Source: CAKSXP01 sp964609305
GTDB lineage: Bacteria; Bacillota; Clostridia; Oscillospirales; Oscillospiraceae
DNA: 20,515 nucleotides
NCBI GenBank assembly: GCA_964609305.1
Contig: CAZSRK010000037.1
Coordinates: forward strand, 1-20,515
Reading direction: 5' to 3'
Position numbers and translations under genes: made by a program. Position 1 is the stretch's first letter; every line of letters starts with the position of its first letter. The notes below the pieces were generated by a model. The model saw only the letters and a program-made list of their open reading frames with translations. It was not told the DNA's origin and did no database searches. Positions 7,804 through 14,472 of the stretch are shown piece after piece.

Positions 7804-9057
7804 ATGGAAGTAAAAAACGCAGTTATCATCGACGGCTGCCGTACGGCCGTTGGTTCATTCGGCGGCTCTCTGCGTCCTCTGAGCGCATATGACCTGGCCT
7901 GCGCCGTGATGAAAGGCGTTCTCGACCGCACGGGCATCGACCCTGCACAGATCGACGAGGTCATCATAGGCCAATGCCGACAGACATCAGACGAGCCGAA
8001 TATAGCACGTGTCGCGGCGCTTAAAGTCGGCATACCGGAGAGCGCCTCCGCACATACCGTCATGCGCCAGTGCGCCTCCGGCATGACCGCCGTGCACAAC
8101 GGCGCCATGCAAATCATGACCGGCCTTTCCGATGTGGTACTTGCCGGCGGCACGGAGAGCATGTCCAACGCAGTCTTTTATCTGCGCAATGCGCGCTGGG
8201 GCGTCGGTACCGGCAACACTCAGCTGATAGACGCCGTCACCGAGGGACAATTCAAAAGCCAGCCCGAGGAGATCTACGGGCGTTACAACATGGGCGCCAC
8301 GGCAGAAAAGGTGGCGGAGCAGCTTGGCATCACACGGCAGGAGCAGGATGCTTTCTCTCTGGAATCGCAGCGCAGGGCTATCGACGCCACCGACACCGGC
8401 CGGTTTGCCGACGAGATCGTGCCGGTCACAGTCCCGCAGGGACGTAAAAAGCCCCCCATCGTTTTCGACACCGACGAGTTTCCCCGGCGTGACACGAACG
8501 AGGAAAAGATGGGTAAGCTCAAACCCTGCTTCAACATAGACACGGACCCTGATGGCCGGCTGTACAACTCAGACGAGCTGACAGGCACGGTCACCGCCGC
8601 TTCATCCTCCGGACGAAACGACGGTGCCTCCGCCATGCTTATAATGAGCGAGGAAAAGGCGCAGGAGCTCGGGCTCAAACCCATGGCAAAGATCATCGGC
8701 ATGGGCACTGCCGGATGCGACCCTCGCGTCATGGGCCTTGGCCCTGTATATGCCGTGCCAAAGGCCCTTAAAAACGCCGGTCTTTCCATTGACGACATCC
8801 AGCTTATAGAGCTCAACGAGGCTTTCGCCGCGCAGTCGCTCGGCTGCATAAAGCTGCTAGGCTGGGAGGACAAAATGGATATAATAAACGTAAACGGAGG
8901 CGCCATCGCGCTTGGCCATCCTGTTGGTTCCTCTGGCTGCCGCATCATCGTCACGCTTCTGCATGAGATGAAGCGCCGCGGCCTTAAATATGGCCTTGCA
9001 ACGCTGTGCATAGCCGGCGGTATGGGCCAGGCCACTGTTATAGAAATGTGTCAATAA
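7804..9057 (+). CDS. Thiolase (acetyl-CoA C-acyltransferase family)
   Basis: A 417-residue thiolase that should split acetoacetyl-CoA or another beta-ketoacyl-CoA with CoA to acetyl-CoA, or run in reverse. The nucleophilic Cys is C90 in RQCASGM, with NEAFAAQ, H372 in LGHPVGSSG and C402 in CIAGGMG. It is about 25 residues longer than common 392-residue acetyl-CoA acetyltransferases, mainly through an insertion before GTVTAASSS. RQCASGM replaces the more usual VCGSG-type motif, so it may not be the housekeeping enzyme. The ATG follows AGGGAGG by 9 nt. It lies between the transhydroxylase and BKACE genes, suggesting it consumes the CoA thioester formed by BKACE. The exact substrate is inferred. 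Confidence 0.9.
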   Translation: MEVKNAVIIDGCRTAVGSFGGSLRPLSAYDLACAVMKGVLDRTGIDPAQIDEVIIGQCRQTSDEPNIARVAALKVGIPESASAHTVMRQCASGMTAVHNGAMQIMTGLSDVVLAGGTESMSNAVFYLRNARWGVGTGNTQLIDAVTEGQFKSQPEEIYGRYNMGATAEKVAEQLGITRQEQDAFSLESQRRAIDATDTGRFADEIVPVTVPQGRKKPPIVFDTDEFPRRDTNEEKMGKLKPCFNIDTDPDGRLYNSDELTGTVTAASSSGRNDGASAMLIMSEEKAQELGLKPMAKIIGMGTAGCDPRVMGLGPVYAVPKALKNAGLSIDDIQLIELNEAFAAQSLGCIKLLGWEDKMDIINVNGGAIALGHPVGSSGCRIIVTLLHEMKRRGLKYGLATLCIAGGMGQATVIEMCQ

Positions 9058-9090
9058 CCGGATTACATACGCAACATAGGAGGATAAGTC

Positions 9091-9993
9091 ATGTCCAAGA
9101 CTAATAAAATCATAATCCAGTGCTGCATGTGCGGCGCCGGCACCAAAAAGAGCCAGGCCCCAACCGTTCCCTATACGCCTGAGGAGATCGCCCGTCAGGT
9201 GGTGGACGTTGCAAAGGCCGGTGCATCCATAGTCCACATCCATGTCCGCGAGGATAAAGAGGTCGACGGCGTTATGCAGATCGGCTATAAGTCCATGAGC
9301 CTGGAGAAGTTCACCGAGACTGTACAGCTCTGCCGCAAGTACTGCGCTGAGGCCGACGTCGACGTGATCATCAACCTCACCACCTCCGGCGGTGAGTACG
9401 AGGATTATAAGCGCCTTCAGCATCTGGGCGCGCTCAAGCCTGAGATGTGCTCCTTTGACCCGAACACCATCAACTGGTCCAACAGCTACATCTTTGAAAA
9501 CAGCCCCCGCTTTCTGAATCTGCTGTCTCAGGAGGTCATAAAGCAGGATGTCAAGCCCGAGTTTGAGGTATTCGACACCGGGCATATCGACTCAGTCATG
9601 TATTATGTAAACAAGCATGGTATACCCAAGCCTCCGCACATCCAGTTTATTATGGGTGTTGGCGGCTCCATGCCCGGCACTGCGGAGAACCTGGGCTTTC
9701 TTGTCGACAAGCTTCCTGAGGGAGCAACCTGGTCCGTATCGGGCATAGGAAGAGCCCATATGCCGATGATGCTCGCGGGGCTTGCGCTGGGCTGTGACGG
9801 GCTTCGCGTCGGACTTGAGGACAACGTCGTATATGGCAGGGATGAAAACGGCAATAAGATAATTGCAACAAACCTGATGCTCGTCGAGCGCGCAGTACAG
9901 CTGGCAAAGCTTGCAGGACGCGAGATAGCCACCGCAGACGAGGCCCGCGAAATACTCGGCATCACTCGCCACTGCCTGCGTGACGAGGGCTGA
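9091..9993 (+). CDS. Beta-keto acid cleavage enzyme (BKACE, DUF849)
   Basis: A 300-residue TIM-barrel enzyme of the Kce/BKACE family. The family cleaves a beta-keto acid with acetyl-CoA to give acetoacetate and a shortened CoA ester. Metal ligands are visible: H49 and H51 in VHIHVRE and E243 in LRVGLEDN, with R239 and D244 as catalytic-type residues (Kce has His46, His48, Glu230, Arg226, Asp231). GGSMPGT at about 191-197 is typical. Next to a transhydroxylase homologue, a triacetate (3,5-dioxohexanoate) acetoacetate-lyase role in phloroglucinol breakdown is attractive, because it yields acetoacetate and acetoacetyl-CoA for the upstream thiolase. 3-Keto-5-aminohexanoate (lysine fermentation) is the other main option, but no lysine genes are nearby. 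The ATG follows AGGAGGA. Confidence 0.9.
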   Translation: MSKTNKIIIQCCMCGAGTKKSQAPTVPYTPEEIARQVVDVAKAGASIVHIHVREDKEVDGVMQIGYKSMSLEKFTETVQLCRKYCAEADVDVIINLTTSGGEYEDYKRLQHLGALKPEMCSFDPNTINWSNSYIFENSPRFLNLLSQEVIKQDVKPEFEVFDTGHIDSVMYYVNKHGIPKPPHIQFIMGVGGSMPGTAENLGFLVDKLPEGATWSVSGIGRAHMPMMLAGLALGCDGLRVGLEDNVVYGRDENGNKIIATNLMLVERAVQLAKLAGREIATADEAREILGITRHCLRDEG

Positions 9994-9995
9994 AG

Positions 9996-10415
9996 ATGAT
10001 AGTTGAATCCAAGATTGACGTCAGATATCCCGACTGCGACGCCATGGGGATTGTACACCACGCGATATACCCCTATTGGTACGAGATCGGCCGTATGGAC
10101 TTTTTTGCGGCCTGTGGATACCCCTATACCTACACCCATGCACATGGGGTCGACCCGGCAATGGTGAGTCTGGATCTTAAATATCTGGCTCCTGTCCGCT
10201 ATCCCGGTACGGTCACAGTCAGCACAAGGGCCACTTTCTGCGCACCGAAAAAGCTTAAACTGCACTATACTGTTCAAATTTCGGGAGATGACGCTGTCCT
10301 TGCCGAGGCTGACAGCTTTCATATCTGGACCGGTCCGGATATGCGCTCATATGACCTTGAGAAGAACCTTCCTGAGGTTTATGAAGCCATTTCCCGCGCT
10401 GTTGAGGCGGACTGA
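9996..10415 (+). CDS. Hotdog-fold acyl-CoA thioesterase (4HBT/YbgC type)
   Basis: A 139-residue single-hotdog thioesterase. The N-terminal VRYPDCDAMGIVHH segment carries the catalytic-type Asp (D15, DAMG), followed by YPYWYEIGR, the usual pattern of 4-hydroxybenzoyl-CoA/YbgC enzymes. It starts 2 nt after the BKACE stop, with its Shine-Dalgarno inside the BKACE end, so it is translationally coupled. It probably hydrolyses an acyl-CoA made in this pathway, either for product release or to recover CoA. The substrate cannot be read from sequence. It is the last gene of the operon, followed by two hairpins. Confidence 0.85.
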   Translation: MIVESKIDVRYPDCDAMGIVHHAIYPYWYEIGRMDFFAACGYPYTYTHAHGVDPAMVSLDLKYLAPVRYPGTVTVSTRATFCAPKKLKLHYTVQISGDDAVLAEADSFHIWTGPDMRSYDLEKNLPEVYEAISRAVEAD

Positions 10416-10419
10416 CCCG

Positions 10420-10444
10420 TTTCCTGGGCCTTTTTCCCGGGAAA
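10420..10444 (+). terminator. First hairpin after the catabolic operon
   Basis: TTTCCTGGG (10420-10428) pairs with CCCGGGAAA (10436-10444), nine pairs including one G-U, with a 7-nt loop. There is no U-tract directly after it. It may stabilise the 3' end or assist the terminator that follows. Confidence 0.4.
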
Positions 10445-10463
10445 TACACAACGCTTTTAAACG

Positions 10464-10513
10464 AAGATCTCCGATTTTCTGCCAAAAAGCAAAAATCGGA
10501 GATCTTTTCTTTA
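10464..10513 (+). terminator. Intrinsic terminator of the transhydroxylase-BKACE operon
   Basis: A perfect 15-bp stem (10464-10478 with 10492-10506), a 13-nt loop and a TTCTTT tail. It separates the catabolic operon from the transporter, which has its own promoter. Confidence 0.85.
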
Positions 10514-10537
10514 TCGAATTAAATTTCTTCCCGAATA

Positions 10538-10566
10538 TTGACACAGAGCGTTTTTAATGTTATTCT
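10538..10566 (+). promoter_or_regulatory. Sigma-A-type promoter for the MFS transporter
   Basis: TTGACA (10538-10543), a 17-nt spacer and TATTCT (10561-10566). The predicted transcript starts near 10573, giving a leader of about 125 nt before the MFS start. A long upstream reading frame that begins at the TTG of this -35 box is therefore not the real protein start. Confidence 0.7.
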
Positions 10567-10635
10567 GAGAAAAACTCTGTTCGGCCGGGGCCGCTTCCTT
10601 TGCGAATACACTTTTCCCGCAGCCCGACAGTCTTT

Positions 10636-10669
10636 AAAAAAGCACCAACTTGCAGGTTGGAGTTTTTTT
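10636..10669 (+). terminator. Terminator-like hairpin in the MFS leader, possible attenuator
   Basis: CCAAC (10645-10649) pairs with GTTGG (10656-10660) over a 6-nt loop. After one A-A mismatch the stem continues with C43-G62, G-U and six A-U pairs (A-run 10636-10641 with the seven-T run at 10663-10669). It lies downstream of the promoter and just before the MFS Shine-Dalgarno. It could stop transcription before the gene or define the end of a short leader RNA. Confidence 0.5.
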
Positions 10670-10699
10670 ATGCTCATTTTTTCGGGAGGAATGCTAGCA

Positions 10700-11959
10700 A
10701 TGAAAACAAGCAACAGAAAAGCTATCGCGCCAATTATCGGCTGCCTTGTAGTGCAGCTTTGCGTCGGTATCCTTTATTTGTGGAGCGCGCTTCGCTCCGA
10801 CATCGTCACCTCTTTCAGCTGGAGTGACAGCGCCGCCGGCATGGTATCGTCCTATATGATCCTTGCCTTCGTTTTCGGCAGCCTCATCGGCGGCATCATA
10901 AACGACAAAAAGGGTCCGAAGCTTACCTGTATTCTCGGCATGATACTTTTCTCCGTGGGTATTGCTCTTTCCGCTTTCCTCACAGCATCCACGATATGGC
11001 TTTTCAATATTACATATGCAGTCATGGCCGGCCTTGGCTCCGGCTTTGCCTATGGCTCCTGCATCTCCTGCATCCAGAAGTGGCTGCCGCATAAGCGCGG
11101 TCTTGCCTCCGGTCTGGCATGCGGAGCTTTCGGCTTGTCCACTGTTATATTCACGCCTGTGTCTACCGCACTTATGGATGCTTTCCGCGATGCAAACGAC
11201 GTCGTTGACTTTATGCCTGTGTTCCTCATCCTTGCCGGCGTGTTTGCCGTTTTCGGCCTTGTCGCCTGCCAGTTCATCAAGTTGCCGGATGAGAGCTATA
11301 TTGCCGGACTCAACCTGCCGGAGACGGTTTCAGATTCCGTCAGCTACACTCTGCCTCAGGCAATGAAAATGCCCGTGTTCTGGGCCCTGTTCTTCTCCAT
11401 CTTCTTCATAAACGGAACCTGGAACCTCTGCGTGCCGCTGATCAAGGATCTCGGCATAGTCCGCGGTCTATCCAATTCTGCAGCAGTCTTCTGCGTATCC
11501 TTTACCGGCATAACAAACGCCGCCGGCCGTCTTATCATGGCCTCTCTCTCCGATAAGATTGGACGCAGCAGTGCAACCTATATACTCTGCGGAATAACGC
11601 TCGTTTGCGCCATACTCATGACATTCATAGGCGGGTACGGTTACTTCATCACGATAGCCTTTATCGCTTTTGCATACGGCGGCCCCTCCGCTCTGAATGC
11701 CGCGCTGTGTACCGACCTGTTTGGGCCCAAGCACTCCGGCGCTAACTACGGCGTGGCCATGCTCGCGCTAGGCTTCAGCTCCGTGTTCTTCAACTTTATT
11801 GCAAACACCTTCCTGAATGCCTCTGTCGACACCGCAGCCGGCACAGCAGTCGGCATCGCCCCCACGTTCATAATGGGCGCAATCACCGCGGTCATCCCCA
11901 TTTTCCTCACACTCTATATAAGCAGCTACCTAAAGAGGCGCGCTGCCAAAGCAAAATAA
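10700..11959 (+). CDS. MFS transporter, oxalate:formate antiporter (OFA)-like
   Basis: A 419-residue major facilitator with about 12 hydrophobic segments. The loop QKWLPHKRGLASG at about 130-142 and the N-terminal LYLWSALRSD are typical of the OFA family of small-carboxylate carriers. The ATG at 10700 is chosen because GGAGGA (10685-10690) is 9 nt upstream; an in-frame ATG at 10691 touches the site, and more upstream starts overlap the promoter and leader hairpin. It is co-directional with the catabolic operon and followed 59 nt later by a LysR regulator. It probably imports the aromatic or carboxylic substrate, or exports an acid product. The substrate is inferred only from context. Confidence 0.85.
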   Translation: MKTSNRKAIAPIIGCLVVQLCVGILYLWSALRSDIVTSFSWSDSAAGMVSSYMILAFVFGSLIGGIINDKKGPKLTCILGMILFSVGIALSAFLTASTIWLFNITYAVMAGLGSGFAYGSCISCIQKWLPHKRGLASGLACGAFGLSTVIFTPVSTALMDAFRDANDVVDFMPVFLILAGVFAVFGLVACQFIKLPDESYIAGLNLPETVSDSVSYTLPQAMKMPVFWALFFSIFFINGTWNLCVPLIKDLGIVRGLSNSAAVFCVSFTGITNAAGRLIMASLSDKIGRSSATYILCGITLVCAILMTFIGGYGYFITIAFIAFAYGGPSALNAALCTDLFGPKHSGANYGVAMLALGFSSVFFNFIANTFLNASVDTAAGTAVGIAPTFIMGAITAVIPIFLTLYISSYLKRRAAKAK

Positions 11960-12018
11960 TAATTTCTGTTCCCGCCGTCAGGGCCGCGTCTGCCTAAATT
12001 CAAAGGAGGAGTGTTACT

Positions 12019-12909
12019 GTGGATATCAACCAGCTTAAATACTTTATATCCGTTGCACAGACACTCAGCTTTACGGAAGCTGCGCGCCGAAACGGTATCA
12101 CACAGCCGTCCATCAGCCACCACATCGTTGAGCTCGAGCGTCAGCTGGGCTGTCAGTTGTTTATACGCAGCCGCAGAAACGTTGTGATAACAGAACAGGG
12201 GCGCGCGTTTCTTCCCTATGCCGTTGAGATCGTCGAAACCGCAGAGAAGGCGGCTTTCCAGCTTCAAAAATATGAAAGCGGCGCAATGGGACATATCTCC
12301 ATCGCTTCGCTGACTACCTCCAGTCAGATACTGTCACGTTGTCTGGAAGTTTTCTCCGCGCGATATCCGCAGATAACCATCGATATTGATTTCACTTTCG
12401 GCCGAAGTCAGGTTTTTGCAATGAATGAGCTTAAATATGATTTTCACTTCGCCGTAAAGGAAATGATCCCCGCCGGAGACACTTTCGACATGCTCTACAC
12501 AGAGATAGACCACCTATGTGTGGCCTTCCATGATTCTAACCCTCTTGCCAATGAAGAGCTGGACTTTTCCAAGCTCAAGGACGAGCGATTCATTGCCGTG
12601 TCCGAAACGGATGGACCAGCCCTTTATAACGAGATTTCGAAAGTCTGTCAGGCCCGGGGATATTCTCCCCGCGCGTATCATCAGTTTGACCGTGCAGAGG
12701 CTGTGTTGCTGTCTGTCAGTGCGGGCCTTGGTATATCTATCATACCGGAGGCGCTGACCAAGGTGTTCTACTCAGACCACTGCGTCTTCAAGCGCATTGA
12801 GGGCGACGACGCTCTGCGCCAATATGTCGTGGCATGGCGGAAAAACATCTCCGCACCTGCGGCAAAGCTTTTTCTCGAGGTTGTCAGGGAACTGTATCCT
12901 CAGACATGA
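12019..12909 (+). CDS. LysR-type transcriptional regulator
   Basis: A 296-residue LysR family protein. The winged helix-turn-helix occupies about residues 1-60 (SFTEAARRNGITQPSISHHI), followed by a linker helix and a periplasmic-binding-protein-like effector domain ending with VSAGLGISIIPEAL. It starts at GTG 12019, 8 nt after GGAGGA. It is 59 nt downstream of the MFS gene and probably cotranscribed. It likely senses the pathway substrate or an intermediate and controls the island; the palindrome at 4155-4169 is a candidate target. Its last 26 nt overlap the end of the opposing sigF frame, so the two genes converge tail to tail. Confidence 0.9.
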   Translation: MDINQLKYFISVAQTLSFTEAARRNGITQPSISHHIVELERQLGCQLFIRSRRNVVITEQGRAFLPYAVEIVETAEKAAFQLQKYESGAMGHISIASLTTSSQILSRCLEVFSARYPQITIDIDFTFGRSQVFAMNELKYDFHFAVKEMIPAGDTFDMLYTEIDHLCVAFHDSNPLANEELDFSKLKDERFIAVSETDGPALYNEISKVCQARGYSPRAYHQFDRAEAVLLSVSAGLGISIIPEALTKVFYSDHCVFKRIEGDDALRQYVVAWRKNISAPAAKLFLEVVRELYPQT

Positions 12910-13583
12910 TCTCTCGCAGCGTAGCCACCGCTTTCCTTTCAAGCCGGGATACCTGCACCTGTGAGACTCCCAGTACGCGCGCGGCCGCGTCCTGCGTCAT
13001 GCCGTGGAAGAACCGTAAAGCTATCACTTTCTGTTCTCTCTCCGGCAGTTTTGCAATCGATTCAAACAACGCTACGCGCTCGATAACGCGCTCTTCCTGG
13101 CCGTAATCTCCCAGTACATGCTCAAGAGTGAACCCCTCAGTTCCCGTTTCCTTTTGCAGCGACTCGGCAGGTCCGGTCGCGGTCTCCGCCGTTGCAATAT
13201 CTTCAATACTGATGCCTGTGTCAGCCGACAGCTCTGACAGCGTCGGTTCCCGTCCCAGGCTCTGCTCAAGCCTCAAACGCGCGTTCTTTTATGCTCCGGC
13301 TGACCTTGATACTGCCGTCGTCGCGCAGAAAGCGGCGTATCTCCCCGGATATCTTCGGCACTGCATATGTAGAAAACTGCGTGCCAAAGCTCTCGTCAAA
13401 GCCATTGACTGCTTTTATGAACCCAACACAGCCTAGCTGATACAGATCGTCCGGGTCTACCCCGCGTCCGAAATAACGCCTGGCAACGCTCCATATAAGC
13501 CCGGAGTTTTCAACGACAAGCCTCTGTGCAGCGTCCCTGTCGCCGTTCTTCGCAGCCCTTAAAAGTTCAACCTTCTCGTCCAT
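12884..13583 (-). pseudogene. sigF: Sporulation sigma factor SigF, frameshifted
   Basis: SigF directs early forespore transcription. The first frame (13583-13266, 105 residues) holds region 2, with DPDDLYQLGCVGF, QFSTYAVPKI and KVSRSIKE, and ends at TGA (13268-13266). The rest (regions 3 and 4: LGREPTLSEL, LPEREQKVIALRFF, GVSQVQVSRLERK) is in the +1 frame to 12884. Between KE and LGR there are 25 nt; B. subtilis SigF has 15 residues (45 nt) there. So about 20 nt appear to be missing, which breaks the frame and shortens the region 2.4-3.0 linker. The ATG shares one base with the spoIIAB stop. It may be a true loss, an assembly error, or less likely a programmed shift. The 3' end overlaps lysR by 26 nt. 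Confidence 0.88.
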
Positions 13584-14029
13584 CAGCGCATATTCGCCCT
13601 GGGCACTATATGCCGGGTCATAACAACAGTCGTGCCCTTGCCGACGGTCGAGCGCACGCGCAGCGAGTCCATGAAGCTCTCCATGATGGTAAATCCCATA
13701 CCGCTTCTGTCCTCGCCGCCGGTCGTAAACATCGGCTCGCGCGCCTGTTCTATATTTTCTATGCCTCTGCCCCAGTCGCGAACCGATATCTCGATAACGT
13801 TGCCCGGAAGCAGACGAGCCCTGATCTGCACCTTGCCTATCGAGTCTGAATAAGCATGGACGATACAGTTGGTGACGGCCTCGCTGACAGCCGTTTTTAT
13901 GTCTCCCAGCTCCTCCATGTTAGTGTTAGGGTCAAGCTGCGCCGCAAAACAGGCCACGGCTGCCCTGGCAAACCCCTCATTGGCGCTTTTTGATGGAAAC
14001 TCGATCTTTATGTAGTTGTTTACCTCCAC
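13583..14029 (-). CDS. spoIIAB: Anti-sigma-F factor SpoIIAB
   Basis: A 148-residue GHKL-type kinase/anti-sigma factor that binds SigF and phosphorylates SpoIIAA. The N-box EAVTNCIVHAY (about 50-60), DWGRGI and RSGMGFTIMESFMD give a complete ATP pocket. It starts at GTG 14029, with GGAGG (14043-14039) 9 nt upstream, in the normal spoIIAA-spoIIAB-sigF order, 2 nt from the spoIIAA stop. It looks intact although its target SigF is frameshifted. Its last base overlaps the sigF start. Confidence 0.95.
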   Translation of the reverse strand: MEVNNYIKIEFPSKSANEGFARAAVACFAAQLDPNTNMEELGDIKTAVSEAVTNCIVHAYSDSIGKVQIRARLLPGNVIEISVRDWGRGIENIEQAREPMFTTGGEDRSGMGFTIMESFMDSLRVRSTVGKGTTVVMTRHIVPRANMR

Positions 14030-14031
14030 TA

Positions 14032-14352
14032 TTATACACCTCCGCCAACCGTAATCCGCACAATGCGGTCTATTCCCGAAGCGTCAATTACCCGCAGAGG
14101 CTGTACGGCGGGGTTCTCGACCCAGGCACGTCCACCCATCTGATTGAGACGCTTGGCTATTTTCAGAATGACTGCGATCCCCGAGGAATCCATGAACGTA
14201 AGGCCGGACACGTCCACCACGCAGTCTCTCGGCAGATATTCATCTATCATCTGCTCTATGCGCCCCATTGCCGAGCGCGCCTCGTGATGATCCAGCTCTC
14301 CCCGCAGATAAAGCCGCAGCTTGCCATCACGATATGATGACAGAACCTTCAT
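14032..14352 (-). CDS. spoIIAA: Anti-anti-sigma factor SpoIIAA
   Basis: A 106-residue STAS-domain protein that releases SigF from SpoIIAB when unphosphorylated. The phosphorylated serine is S56 in FMDSSGIAV (Ser58 in B. subtilis). The ATG at 14352 follows AGGGAGG by about 9 nt. It is the first gene of the sporulation operon, just downstream of the valS terminator. In Bacillus this operon is driven by SigH. I see an AGGA-type -35-like element near 14430 on this strand but no matching GAAT -10, so the promoter is unresolved. Confidence 0.95.
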   Translation of the reverse strand: MKVLSSYRDGKLRLYLRGELDHHEARSAMGRIEQMIDEYLPRDCVVDVSGLTFMDSSGIAVILKIAKRLNQMGGRAWVENPAVQPLRVIDASGIDRIVRITVGGGV

Positions 14353-14374
14353 CGAGATACGCCTCCCTCTATCT

Positions 14375-14417
14375 TTAAAATTAAAAACAGCATGTACGGC
14401 TTTGCGTACATGCTGTT
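14375..14417 (-). terminator. valS terminator
   Basis: A perfect 13-bp stem (14386-14398 with 14405-14417) with a 6-nt loop. Read leftward it is followed by TTTTTAATTTT. It lies about 55 bp past the valS stop and before spoIIAA. Confidence 0.85.
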
Positions 14418-14472
14418 ATTTTATATCCTGTCATGCGCAGTGTTTGTCATAAACTGCCGCCGACAGCAGATT

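Noticed and set aside
10538..10699. Extended N-terminus for the MFS transporter
   Set aside because: The TTG that opens it is the -35 box, and the stretch contains the -10 and a terminator-like hairpin. GGAGGA points to ATG 10700.
13230..13300. Programmed +1 frameshift in sigF like that of prfB
   Set aside because: The stop context GCT TGA G lacks the CTT TGA slippery pattern and upstream Shine-Dalgarno, and the joined linker would still be about seven residues short. Kept only as a remote option.
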